From: CAYTQK01 sp964439745
GTDB lineage: Bacteria > Desulfobacterota > Desulfobacteria > Desulfobacterales > Desulfosudaceae
Reading direction: 5' to 3'
Assembly: GCA_964439745.1 (NCBI GenBank)
Contig: CAYTQK010000006.1
Span: 1 to 25,267, forward strand
DNA length: 25,267 bases
Shown here: positions 5,746 to 13,529 of the stretch, in pieces
Layout of the letters: each line of letters opens with the position of its first letter
Numbering within the stretch: position 1 is the first letter of the stretch
Notes under the pieces: generated by a model
Databases searched by the model: none
What the model saw: the letters and a program-made list of their open reading frames with translations, nothing else
What the model was told of the DNA's origin: nothing
Position numbers and translations under genes: made by a program

Positions 5746-7995
5746 TTAAAATCCAATGGGGTTGTCTCCTTGTTGTTTCTGCTTGAGGGCGGCCTCCTGG
5801 CGCAGGGCCTCGATGAGCCGGGCGGAAGTGAGGTCGCCGGGATCGTAAAAGGCAAACCGGTCGCGGACGACCTTGAAATCCCCCGGCGTCAGGTAACGCA
5901 GATGGGACAAGACCGCGGCCTCGTCCTCCGCCAGGGGCTTTCGGACGAGCGGGGCCAGCATTTTATCGTAAAAGATCCGGTTGCCCTGGGCCGTCAGAAA
6001 GTCGAAGGCCACCTTGTGGTTGAAGCGGCGGATGGCGGCGGTGTCCAGGCCGGTCAGGCGGTTGGTGGTGCAGATGAGCAGGCCGCGGAACCGCTCCATG
6101 GCGGCCAGCAGCTCGTTGGTTTGGGTGACTTCCCAGGAACGCATGGCCGCGTTGCGGGGAAAAAGCAGGGCGTCGACCTCGTCCAGCAGCAGCAGGGCGC
6201 CTTCGGCCGCGGCCTGGTCAAATGCCCGGCGGATATACTTTTCCGTCATGCCCACGTAGGGATCGAGCAGGTCGCTCAGGCGGCGGTCCAGCAGTTCCCG
6301 GTTCAGGTGACGGGCCAGGTAGCGGGCAAAGGCGCTTTTGCCGGTGCCGGGCGGACCGTGGAGCAGGAGGGTGAAGCCGCAGGCGGCGGAATCGGCCTGG
6401 TTCCGCAGGTGGCGGTCGAACTGCTCCGCCTGGTAGAGCAGGTCGGTCATGTCCCCGGAAATGTTCAGCCCTGCCAAAGAGTAATCCGGTTCCCGCGTTT
6501 TTACCGGCGGCGGGGTGCCGCCCGCGGCCAGGGCCTGGTGGGCGGCAATGCCCCGGCGCACGGCGGCCCGCATGCCGGAGCGGGTATGACGGCCGGACTC
6601 CCGGGCTTTTTTCACGGCCAGGTCGATAACCCCGGCGCTGACCGAAAAATCGCCGGCCAGTTCCCGCAGATCGGCCGCGGTGAAAAACCGTTTGCAGCGG
6701 TTGCGGCGGAGAATGTTGTCCCAGAGCGACTCCCGCTGGCCGCGGCTGAAGGGTTTGAAATGGCGGCTGTAGGCGAACCGTCGCAATACGGAATCTTCAA
6801 TGTTCCGGATGTGGTTGACGATCCAGAGAACGCGCAGGCCGGGTTCCTCCAGGAGGCGGTTGAGCCAGCCCTTGTCCTGGGTTTCGCCGCGGAAGAGCCA
6901 GGAATGTTCGGTGTTGAGGACATTATCGGCCTCGTCCATGAGGAAAATGGAGCCTTCTTCCCGGTTCATGGTGTTGATGGCGGAAATCAGGCTGACGCGC
7001 CGGTATTTGCTGGAATTGCTCTCTTCGTCGTTTCCCTGGACAATCTCATAGACCGGATCGCGCAGGCGGCCGGCCAGGCCCCGGGCGAAGCTGGTTTTGC
7101 CGGTGCCGGGCGGACCGTACAAAAGGATATGGGTGGGCGTATCAGTTTTCCGGTCCAGCAGGCCGACCATGTGATCCAGTTCGGCCGGCTCGAAAAAATG
7201 AAATTCCAGGGGCGGGACGGAACGGTGGCTGATTTTTCGCAGGTTCTTCTGCCGGAGCAGGTCGCAGTCCGGGTTGGTCAGGATTTCCTGGAATTCGTCG
7301 GTCATGGACATGCGGTTGGAATGGCGCGTTTCCAGCAGGCCGTAATGATCGCGGAGCCTGGCCAGGGCGGTGTTGAGGCTGCTGAGGGGAACATCCATGA
7401 TCCGGCCCAGCCATTCTTTGCCTTCAAAGCGCAGCGTGTGCAAATGATCATCAAAATAATGTTCCGGGGGTTGATAGTTGTCCACGATAAAGAAAAACAG
7501 GCACAGCTCGGCCTCCAGGTCGGACAGCCGCAAGGCGGCTTGCAGGCGGCCCAGGCTTTTTTCCAGGTCCGCCCCGCGGCTGTTGGCCAGGGATTTTCTC
7601 CGGAGTTCCAGGTATTCCCGGAGAAACTCCGTAAAATCCAGCAGCAGCCGGCGGTCGCGGGTTTTTCTCAGAATCCGGATAATGGAAGAACCATGGGACT
7701 GGACATCCCCCCGGTCGTGATGCAGATCTTCGGCCAGGCTGTCGGCCAGGTCTGCCGGCAGCCGGTCCAGCAGAAAGTCGCCGATTTCGGTAATGGGATC
7801 ATCGGCTATCCAGCAGAACATCTCCAGGATGTTATCATCCAGCACAAAGTGCCGGCGGGTTACCCGCAGCAGGTAATCACAGCATGTTTTGACGGCAAAC
7901 CGTTCGTTTTTTCCCCGGATCCCCTGGTTGGCGATGATAAAAGTGTCGTTCCGGTTTTTGCCCGGAAAGAATGGTCGTTTTCGGCGTCGCGGCAT
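5746..7995 (-). CDS. Double-AAA+ ATPase with novel N-terminal domain
   Basis: The 749-residue protein has a roughly 280-residue N-terminal region that I do not recognise, then two AAA+ modules. Module 1 has Walker A GPPGTGKT (294-301), Walker B FLMDEAD (351-357), a sensor-1 Asn at 394 and an RRF motif at 405-407. Module 2 has Walker A GPPGTGKS (547-554), Walker B LLLLDEVD (601-608), sensor-1 Asn at 645 and RRF at 656-658. Both modules therefore look ATP-competent, as in Cdc48/SpoVK-type remodelling machines. No protease or nuclease motif and no membrane segment is visible. The ATG at 7995 is preceded by AAGGAG; the frame is open further upstream but without supporting signals. It is divergent from the WYL regulator and heads the leftward gene series. 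The likely job is ATP-driven remodelling of an unknown partner. Confidence 0.9.
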   Translation of the reverse strand: MPRRRKRPFFPGKNRNDTFIIANQGIRGKNERFAVKTCCDYLLRVTRRHFVLDDNILEMFCWIADDPITEIGDFLLDRLPADLADSLAEDLHHDRGDVQSHGSSIIRILRKTRDRRLLLDFTEFLREYLELRRKSLANSRGADLEKSLGRLQAALRLSDLEAELCLFFFIVDNYQPPEHYFDDHLHTLRFEGKEWLGRIMDVPLSSLNTALARLRDHYGLLETRHSNRMSMTDEFQEILTNPDCDLLRQKNLRKISHRSVPPLEFHFFEPAELDHMVGLLDRKTDTPTHILLYGPPGTGKTSFARGLAGRLRDPVYEIVQGNDEESNSSKYRRVSLISAINTMNREEGSIFLMDEADNVLNTEHSWLFRGETQDKGWLNRLLEEPGLRVLWIVNHIRNIEDSVLRRFAYSRHFKPFSRGQRESLWDNILRRNRCKRFFTAADLRELAGDFSVSAGVIDLAVKKARESGRHTRSGMRAAVRRGIAAHQALAAGGTPPPVKTREPDYSLAGLNISGDMTDLLYQAEQFDRHLRNQADSAACGFTLLLHGPPGTGKSAFARYLARHLNRELLDRRLSDLLDPYVGMTEKYIRRAFDQAAAEGALLLLDEVDALLFPRNAAMRSWEVTQTNELLAAMERFRGLLICTTNRLTGLDTAAIRRFNHKVAFDFLTAQGNRIFYDKMLAPLVRKPLAEDEAAVLSHLRYLTPGDFKVVRDRFAFYDPGDLTSARLIEALRQEAALKQKQQGDNPIGF

Positions 7996-8076
7996 TTTTT
8001 TCTCCTTTTCGAGTATGGTTGCGGTCAGGCAGGCCGCCGTACCGCCAGGCCGGTGGTTCGGAAGCGGCGGTCCTGC

Positions 8077-8105
8077 TTGACAAGTACAGCCTACCCCGCT
8101 ATTGT
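8077..8105 (+). promoter_or_regulatory. Sigma70-type promoter of the WYL regulator gene
   Basis: A perfect TTGACA (8077-8082) is separated by 17 nt from TATTGT (8100-8105). The predicted transcript would start near 8112, about 40 nt before the ATG. The -10 box overlaps the left arm of an inverted repeat, as expected for autoregulation. Confidence 0.6.
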
Positions 8106-8127
8106 TCCATCTGGCGGCACGAACAAT
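8101..8127. promoter_or_regulatory. Candidate operator: ATTGTTC-N13-GAACAAT inverted repeat
   Basis: A perfect 7-bp inverted repeat (8101-8107 and 8121-8127) lies in the 156-bp region between the divergent WYL and AAA+ genes and overlaps the rightward -10 box. WYL-type regulators bind inverted repeats, so this is a good candidate site for control of both directions. I found no convincing sigma70 match for the leftward promoter. Confidence 0.5.
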
Positions 8128-8151
8128 GGAAAAGTTTACAAAGGGGGGAGA

Positions 8152-9147
8152 ATGCCGAAAAAACGTTCCGAACGAACCCACGGCGAAAAGGTGATCATGC
8201 TGTTTGCCGAGCTCTACTTCAGCGGCCAGCGCCGATCCCTGATCGAACTGTCCGAAAAGCTGGGCTGTTCCAAGCAGACCGTCCAGCGGCTGGTGGACCA
8301 GATCACCCAGGCGTACAATATTCCCATCGAGCACAGTTATGAATCCCGCCGGATCTATTACCAGATCCGGCGGCCGAAAAAGCTTCCCCGCAATTTAAGC
8401 CTGTCCGCCTCGGAACTGTCCATGCTGCAGATGTGCCAGGCCTTTACCCGGCACCTGCTGGGGAAAAAATTGCTGGAAGACTCGGAACGGGCCATCCAGA
8501 AGAGCAGCACCCTGGCTGTGGGCGGCGGCGGGGGCGACCATTATGGCTGCTTTCTGCCCGGCACCATCGATTACACCCCGCACCAGGAGGATATCCGCAG
8601 ACTGGTCAAGGCCATGGACCAGAAACGCGTTTGCCGGATCGTTTATAAAAACCCGGCGGCCAAGCGGGCCAAGACCTTTTATATCAAGCCCTACAAGCTT
8701 TTTTCTTATAACAACGCCTTGTACCTGCATGCCGGCATGGCCCGGTCTCCCGGGGCCAGGGTGACCCAGTTCGCCTTTGATCCGCTGCTGGCCGTGCACC
8801 GGCTGCGGGAAGTGGACATCACCGAGCGCAAGTTCACCTTTCCGGCGGATTATGATTTTGAAAAGCATTTCAACCAGGAGTTCGGGGTCATCAAGCAGGA
8901 AGGGTTTACGGTCCAGGTGGAATTGCGCGGTTATGCCGCGGTGTATGCCGAAGAACGGCAGCTCAGCCCGGATCAATACATTCAGAAAAAAAATAATCGC
9001 CTCATCCTGACCTTTACCGCCTCTTCGGAACCGGAGGTGGTGGCCTGGATCCTGGCCAAGGGGGACGAAGCCCGGGTGCTTTCCCCGGACTGGCTGGTGG
9101 AGGAGATCCGGAATTCGGCCGCGGCCATCTGCCGGCGGTATGAATAG
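8152..9147 (+). CDS. WYL-domain transcriptional regulator
   Basis: The 331-residue product begins with a winged helix-turn-helix (about 10-72; recognition region LSEKLGCSKQTVQRLVDQI). It continues with a WYL domain (about 145-225) and a C-terminal WCX-like domain (about 250-325, VQVELRGYAAVYAEERQLSP). In the WYL signature the Trp is replaced, reading NALYLHA after YIKPYKLF, while Tyr-Leu is kept. A Gly-rich linker (residues 124-128) separates the parts. The ATG at 8152 follows a strong GGGGGGAGA. The frame is open for more than 3 kb upstream, antisense to other genes, but that part is not coding. WYL regulators sense ligands, often nucleic acids or nucleotides, and commonly control defence or DNA-damage genes. 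Control of the divergent AAA+ series is inferred from position. Confidence 0.88.
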   Translation: MPKKRSERTHGEKVIMLFAELYFSGQRRSLIELSEKLGCSKQTVQRLVDQITQAYNIPIEHSYESRRIYYQIRRPKKLPRNLSLSASELSMLQMCQAFTRHLLGKKLLEDSERAIQKSSTLAVGGGGGDHYGCFLPGTIDYTPHQEDIRRLVKAMDQKRVCRIVYKNPAAKRAKTFYIKPYKLFSYNNALYLHAGMARSPGARVTQFAFDPLLAVHRLREVDITERKFTFPADYDFEKHFNQEFGVIKQEGFTVQVELRGYAAVYAEERQLSPDQYIQKKNNRLILTFTASSEPEVVAWILAKGDEARVLSPDWLVEEIRNSAAAICRRYE

Positions 9148-9229
9148 CCGGCGGTGATGTCGGCTGTCGCCCGCCCAGGCCATCTGCTGCCAGCAGGTTA
9201 CCAACATGATCCGATGGCGAGGGTAAACA

Positions 9230-9781
9230 ATGACCGATCAATCATCAGTTCCCTTTGACCGTAGCTACTGGGTGGTGCCGGGAAAGTTTCTGGCCGGGTG
9301 TTATCCCGGGGATCTGGACGAGGCGGCGGCCCGCCGCAAGATGCAGGGGCTGGTGGATCACGGCATCCGGCACGTGGTCAACCTGATGGAGCGGGATGAG
9401 TACAACTATGCCGGGCGGGACTTTGCCCCGTACGCGCCGATGATGGAGGCGCTGGCGGAACAGGCGCAGGTGACGGTGACCTTCCGCCGCTTTCCCATCC
9501 GGGACCTGGGCGTTCCCGACGCAGAAGAGATGGTCGGCATCCTGGACCATATTGATGACAAGATCGGGCAGGATCGCCCGGTGTATGTCCATTGCCTGGG
9601 CGGCATCGGCCGGACCGGCACGGTGGTGGGCTGCTTCCTGGCCCGGCACGGCTATGCCGAAGGACGGCAGGTGTTGGAGATGATCCGGGCGCTGCGCCGG
9701 GACGTGGCCGACGCCTACCTGGCTTCGCCGGAGACGGAGCGGCAGGTCAACCGGGTGCTGGGCTGGGAAAAGGGGCGGTAG
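9230..9781 (+). CDS. Dual-specificity/tyrosine-type protein phosphatase
   Basis: The 183-residue protein carries the cysteine phosphatase signature HCLGGIGRTG, with catalytic Cys122 and Arg128. A candidate general-acid Asp92 sits in IRDLGVP. The N-terminal part (FLAGCYPGDLD..., then HVVNLMERDE) is typical of DSP/PTP-like enzymes that act on phosphotyrosine, phosphoserine/threonine or other phosphate esters. There is no signal peptide or membrane segment, so it is cytoplasmic. The ATG at 9230 has GCGAGGG upstream. The gene lies 82 nt after the WYL regulator on the same strand and may be co-transcribed. Its stop codon TAG is the first three bases of the downstream repeat element. The substrate is unknown. 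Confidence 0.88.
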   Translation: MTDQSSVPFDRSYWVVPGKFLAGCYPGDLDEAAARRKMQGLVDHGIRHVVNLMERDEYNYAGRDFAPYAPMMEALAEQAQVTVTFRRFPIRDLGVPDAEEMVGILDHIDDKIGQDRPVYVHCLGGIGRTGTVVGCFLARHGYAEGRQVLEMIRALRRDVADAYLASPETERQVNRVLGWEKGR

Positions 9782-10048
9782 CCCGAATATTTCATGAAAT
9801 TTTTTGATAAATACTGCTTTATATCAATATATCAGTAAGTTGTGATATTTTTTGCCGGCTTCTCAAATTGCAAATTGTCATTTGAGATTTACGGAATAAA
9901 GGCATTTTTATATCAAAAAATTTCACCCTGCGGGCGAGTCACCTTGGACGCATCTGCTGCGTTGGCCGATATTCGCGGTAGATTATTACAGCTTCATATC
10001 GGCCGCCTTGCAGTTGCGCCCAAATCGACTCGCGAAATATCCGGGGTA
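9779..10048. repeat. AT-rich element of nested inverted repeats (MITE-like or structured RNA)
   Basis: The ends are 15-bp inverted repeats matching at 13 positions: TAGCCCGAATATTTC at 9779-9793 and its counterpart at 10034-10048. Inside are a perfect 15-bp inverted pair, TGAAATTTTTTGATA (9795-9809) with its complement at 9911-9925; a perfect 8-bp pair TCTCAAAT/ATTTGAGA (9861-9868/9880-9887); a TACTG/CAGTA hairpin (9812-9837); and a long imperfect hairpin (9934-9972 with 9996-10033) closed by GGCCGATAT/ATATCGGCC. There is no transposase and no convincing coding frame. Base composition differs sharply from the GC-rich neighbours. This fills most of the 360-nt stretch between the phosphatase and the next gene. 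Confidence 0.7.
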
Positions 10049-10062
10049 GGGATGGATAACTA

Positions 10063-10091
10063 TTGACATTAAATGGAAATTTAGATAATTA
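10063..10091 (+). promoter_or_regulatory. Possible promoter of the small gene at 10142
   Basis: TTGACA (10063-10068) is followed 17 nt later by TAATTA (10086-10091), in an AT-rich segment just outside the repeat element. The -10 match is imperfect, and alternative registers (ATAATT, GATAAT) overlap it. Confidence 0.4.
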
Positions 10092-10141
10092 GTAAATCAT
10101 TAACCTCCAAATTGCCAGCTCCCTGTGCGGCCAAGCCACTT

Positions 10142-10372
10142 ATGTCCGACTCCACAGAAGATATCAGAAAATGGATGGGCTCCTGGAAACAGGCCTCCGC
10201 AGCATTGCAGGAGCAGAGAAAAGCGGAATTGCGGGCGCTGGATTATTACGAAAAGAACCGGCGGCTGCTGGATGAAATGCTGCAATATGCCTGTGATCAT
10301 AGCCGTCCGCGTCCGGTCAGCGGGCTGGTGGAGCAGCAGCGCTGGTTCATGAAACTGCGGGATCGGCAATGA
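10142..10372 (+). CDS. Small uncharacterised helical protein, 76 residues
   Basis: The product is highly charged and helical (KQASAALQEQRKAELRALDYYEKNRRLLDEML), probably a short coiled coil, with no known motif. The ATG at 10142 is preferred, although no strong ribosome site is seen; an in-frame TTG at 10112 is the alternative. Just after the stop another frame reads like protein (EENYINELIDRFENRVAG) without a start codon, so the gene may once have been longer and be interrupted by a frameshift. It stands alone between the repeat element and the convergent radical SAM gene. Confidence 0.5.
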   Translation: MSDSTEDIRKWMGSWKQASAALQEQRKAELRALDYYEKNRRLLDEMLQYACDHSRPRPVSGLVEQQRWFMKLRDRQ

Positions 10373-10399
10373 AGAAAACTATATCAACGAGCTGATCGA

Positions 10400-10415
10400 C
10401 CGGTTTGAAAACCGG
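10400..10415. repeat. Hairpin CCGGTT-TGAA-AACCGG between convergent genes
   Basis: A perfect 6-bp stem (7 bp with a 2-nt loop) lies between the small gene and the end of the radical SAM gene. No T-run follows on either strand, so a terminator role is only possible. Confidence 0.3.
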
Positions 10416-10535
10416 GTAGCTGGTCCCGGCACGTTTGCCCGGCATAACCGGGTGCTGCTCTTGTCTGCTTTCAACCATGTCCCGGTTGATTCAGATCGTC
10501 CAGCAAAACCGATAAGGCGCCATTTCCCCTTTTTT

Positions 10536-11813
10536 TCAAAACCAGTTGTCGTGTTTTTCCATCCAGGGGGCTACCAGTTCGGAGAGGGTGTCGCGCACGG
10601 CTGCGGCCACGTAGAATCGCGGGAAGAGCAGGTCGTCGGTCGGGGCGATGACGCCTTCGGCCGCGGCCCGCCTGGCCAGGCGGGTTTCCGGGTAGATGCG
10701 GATGCCGCAGGTGATCTTCATGGCTTCCAGGTCCAGGGCTTCGACAAAGGCCAGGCTTTCTGCCACCGTGGCCGGGGTCTCCCCGGGCGCGCCCAGCAGA
10801 AGAAAACCGGTCTGCTGGATGCCGGCGCCTTTCAAAAGGGCGGCCGCCTCCCGGATATCGTCCGGCTTGAATTTTTTGTTCAGGTTCATCAGAATCGCGG
10901 CCGAACCGCTTTCAAAACCCAGGCTGACCTCGGTGCATCCGGCCGCGGCCATCTTTTTCGCCAGTCCGGCGTCTATTTTCCAGGGATAAACAATGCCGCG
11001 CCAGGAAATATCCAGATTCCGGGCAATGATCTTGTCGCACAGGTCATGGGCATAGTCCGGCGGCAGGTTGAAGGTGTTGTCCACGAAGAAAAACCGCGAA
11101 AACCCGGCCCGGGCATAATCGGCCAGCGTGTCCGCCGCCCGGTTGGTATCGCGATACCGGGTGGCATGTCCCTCGATGGCGGCGGTGGAACAATAGCTGC
11201 ACTCCATGGCGCAGCCCCGGCGGGTCTGGAAGGGAATCCAGAGATCGCTGGAGGCGGCCGTCTCTGGCGAAAGAGGCAGGTCGTCCGGTCCGGGCAGGGG
11301 AAAGTCATTAATGTCGTCGGCCGGGTCGCGGAGCGCGGCCGGTGTTTGTCCCGGCAGATACAGGCCGGGAATACCCACGGGATCCTCGTTTTTTTCCAGG
11401 CGCTCCAGCAGGCGGACAAATGATCTTTCCGCCGGGCCGCGCAGACCCATGTCCGCGTCCAGGTATCGCAGGGCCGGTTCGGCAAAGATGCTGTAGCCGG
11501 CCCCGCCGACAACGATGGCCGCCCCGCTCTGGCGGCGGATGTCGGCGATCAGTTCCTTGACCGGTTCCAGCAGAAAGCGGGTTCCTGCCATGGCCTGGTC
11601 GTCGATGTTGCGGACCGAGATGCCGATCAGGTCGGGCCGGAACGATTGAACGGCCCGGGCTGCTTCCGGAATGAGCTGCTCCGCGTCCAGGGTGTTGACC
11701 ACCCGGATGTCATGGCCGGCTTCGTCCGCGGCCCGGGCGATGCAGGACAGGCCCAGGGGCAGGACGGGCATGTTGATGGTTTCGGTGTTGGCGGAGATGA
11801 GGAGTACTTTCAT
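10536..11813 (-). CDS. Radical SAM protein with N-terminal B12-binding-like domain
   Basis: The 425-residue product has the two-domain layout of B12-binding radical SAM enzymes. The N-terminal Rossmann-like part (about 1-150; MKVLLISANT, then IGISVRNID and AIVVGGAGYSIFAEPAL) precedes the radical SAM core with the 4Fe-4S cluster motif CAMECSYC (Cys201, Cys205, Cys208). Later core segments include FFFVDNTFNLP, EVSLGFESGS and TGFLLLGAPGET. The N-terminal domain lacks the D-x-H-x-x-G motif needed to bind cobalamin base-off, so B12 use is uncertain. No maturation or biosynthetic partner gene is adjacent. The reaction cannot be assigned; methyl transfer or another radical modification is possible. 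The ATG at 11813 has only a modest GGGAAAG site about 11 nt upstream. Confidence 0.9.
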   Translation of the reverse strand: MKVLLISANTETINMPVLPLGLSCIARAADEAGHDIRVVNTLDAEQLIPEAARAVQSFRPDLIGISVRNIDDQAMAGTRFLLEPVKELIADIRRQSGAAIVVGGAGYSIFAEPALRYLDADMGLRGPAERSFVRLLERLEKNEDPVGIPGLYLPGQTPAALRDPADDINDFPLPGPDDLPLSPETAASSDLWIPFQTRRGCAMECSYCSTAAIEGHATRYRDTNRAADTLADYARAGFSRFFFVDNTFNLPPDYAHDLCDKIIARNLDISWRGIVYPWKIDAGLAKKMAAAGCTEVSLGFESGSAAILMNLNKKFKPDDIREAAALLKGAGIQQTGFLLLGAPGETPATVAESLAFVEALDLEAMKITCGIRIYPETRLARRAAAEGVIAPTDDLLFPRFYVAAAVRDTLSELVAPWMEKHDNWF

Positions 11814-11967
11814 GGCAAAGCGACTTTCCCGGTTTGGGGTTGTGATTTTGAGTAAAAGATATCATGAAGGTACGATTTTGTCCAGGGAGGGCGCAGGGTC
11901 GTCGTTTCGCGGATGGACAGAATTGCCGGGCCGCGCCCGGGGCGCTGTTTGCAATGACGGGCCGTAG

Positions 11968-11993
11968 CCCGAATATTTCATGAAATATCCGGG
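11968..11993. repeat. 26-bp imperfect palindrome, solo copy of the element ends
   Basis: The site is a near-perfect palindrome centred on CATG with one mismatched pair. Its left part (11964-11986) is identical over 23 nt to 9778-9800, the start of the nested-repeat element. Its right arm matches the element's right end (GAAATATCCGGG). It lies in the 289-bp region between the divergent radical SAM and receptor genes. Confidence 0.65.
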
Positions 11994-12037
11994 TGCCGGA
12001 GCGGCTTCCGGATAACCGTTCGGTATTGGCCAAGATA

Positions 12038-12066
12038 TTGACACGTAAGCATGGTTTTGCTATGAA
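12038..12066 (+). promoter_or_regulatory. Sigma70-type promoter of the rightward receptor gene
   Basis: A perfect TTGACA (12038-12043) is spaced 17 nt from TATGAA (12061-12066). The predicted start near 12073 leaves a 30-nt leader containing a strong GGGGGAGG ribosome site before the ATG at 12103. Confidence 0.55.
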
Positions 12067-12102
12067 GGAAGGTCAATAATTAACGGGGGAGGAAATACGC
12101 CT

Positions 12103-13416
12103 ATGCTGAATCCGCACCTGACATACCTGCTGTGCATGGGCACGGCGGTGGTGGTGGCCATGGCCATGGTTCGTTTTGCCTTTCGAAAAACCATTGTCAC
12201 CAACATCGGTAATGCCATCATCCTGGGCGGTGCTATTTCTTCCGCCGTCACCTATATTTATTTTATCACCAGCTGGCAGAGCATTTTTGCCATTATTCCC
12301 TGCGGCGTGGTCATCTTTTTTCTGATCCTCCAGTATATCCGTTTCAAGATCAAGGAACCCTTGAAATCCATCGTGGCCATCAGTAACGCCATTTCCGAGG
12401 GCAGGCTCATCGACAGCGATTTCAACATGGATGTCTCCCTGGCGGAGAACGAGCTGGGTGATTTGTCCCGAAGTATTCATGCCACCTACCGGGACCTGAG
12501 CCAGATCGTCTCCTACATGGTACACAACATCAGCACCCTCCAGCATACCGTGGAGCTGCTGGTGGACAAATCCAACCAGCTGCAGACCAATGCCGATGAT
12601 ATGAAAACCCAGTCCTCCGGGGTGTCGGCGGCGTCCGAGGAGATGAACCTGAGCATGTCTTCGGTTTCCTCTTCGGCCCGGCAGTCGGCCGGCAGCCTGG
12701 ACCGGGTGGCCACCGCCATCGAGAACATGAGCGCCACCATCAGTGAAATCGCCGGCAACACCGAACAGTCCCGGTCGATTTCCGGGGAGGCGGTGGCCCA
12801 GGCCAGCCACATGAGCGAAAACATCCGCCAGCTGGAGGCCAGCGCCAGGGAAGCCGACACCATCATCGACACCATCAATGAAATCGTCGATCAGACCAAG
12901 CTCCTTTCCCTGAACGCCACCATCGAAGCGGCCCGGGCCGGAGATGTCGGCAAGGGCTTTGCCGTGGTGGCCGGGGAGGTCAAGCAGCTGGCCGAGCAGA
13001 CCGAAGAAGCGGTGGTGGATATCCGCCGGAAACTGGCCGCCATGGCCAAATTCCGCTCGGAAACCGTGGCCGATATCAACCGCATCAGCGAGATCATCAA
13101 CAGGGTGGACGAGTACGTCTCCACGGTGGCCGCCGCCTTCGAGGAGCAGAATATCACCACCCGCGATATCGCCGGCAATGTCGAAGAGACCAACCGGGGA
13201 GTGGCCGAGGTGGACCGCCAGGTGGAAGAATCGGCCCGGGTTTCGCGGAAGGTGGCCGATGACCTGGCCCATTTGGACCAGGCCGTGGAGAATGTCGGCG
13301 CGGCCGGCGGATCGGTCCGGGACAGTGCCGAAAAGCTGGCCGGGATGACCGAAAAAATGCAGAAGCTGGTGGCCAAATTCGAGGTCCGGGAAGACCGGGC
13401 CGACCTGAGCAACTGA
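12103..13416 (+). CDS. Methyl-accepting chemotaxis protein without a periplasmic sensor domain
   Basis: The 437-residue receptor has three predicted membrane helices near its N-terminus (about 4-24, 34-55, 59-79) with very short loops. A HAMP-like region (about 80-140) and a long cytoplasmic signalling coiled coil follow. The CheA/CheW-binding hairpin tip is at about 260-305 (IVDQTKLLSLNATIEAARAG, then KGFAVVAGEVKQLAEQ). No ligand-binding domain is present, so it may sense membrane or energy state or work through a partner. The C-terminus (REDRADLSN) lacks an aromatic docking pentapeptide. It is transcribed opposite to the main che operon from its own promoter. Its tip sequence differs from the three operon receptors, pointing to a separate lineage. 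Confidence 0.92.
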   Translation: MLNPHLTYLLCMGTAVVVAMAMVRFAFRKTIVTNIGNAIILGGAISSAVTYIYFITSWQSIFAIIPCGVVIFFLILQYIRFKIKEPLKSIVAISNAISEGRLIDSDFNMDVSLAENELGDLSRSIHATYRDLSQIVSYMVHNISTLQHTVELLVDKSNQLQTNADDMKTQSSGVSAASEEMNLSMSSVSSSARQSAGSLDRVATAIENMSATISEIAGNTEQSRSISGEAVAQASHMSENIRQLEASAREADTIIDTINEIVDQTKLLSLNATIEAARAGDVGKGFAVVAGEVKQLAEQTEEAVVDIRRKLAAMAKFRSETVADINRISEIINRVDEYVSTVAAAFEEQNITTRDIAGNVEETNRGVAEVDRQVEESARVSRKVADDLAHLDQAVENVGAAGGSVRDSAEKLAGMTEKMQKLVAKFEVREDRADLSN

Positions 13417-13529
13417 GCCCTCCGGACAAAGTGGTTGCCCCCATCGCGCCGGTGCGGCCGCTGCCGGCTGATCGGGATTCCTTCCCGCGGTCCTGCCCGA
13501 ATATGATCATGGCCTCTCCAGGCTGGATT

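Noticed and set aside
5143..8151. Very long plus-strand open frame joined to the WYL gene
   Set aside because: It is antisense to the MraZ-like, LRV and AAA+ genes, has low-complexity Gly/Val/Gln-rich translation and no domain; only the part from 8152 has a ribosome site and a fold.
10353..11423. Plus-strand frame with EENYINELIDRFENRVAG at its start
   Set aside because: It has no start codon near its beginning and runs antisense into the radical SAM gene. At most the first 50 codons are a frameshifted tail of the small gene at 10142.
13417..13529. Terminator between the convergent receptor and PilZ genes
   Set aside because: No stem followed by a T-run was found on either strand.
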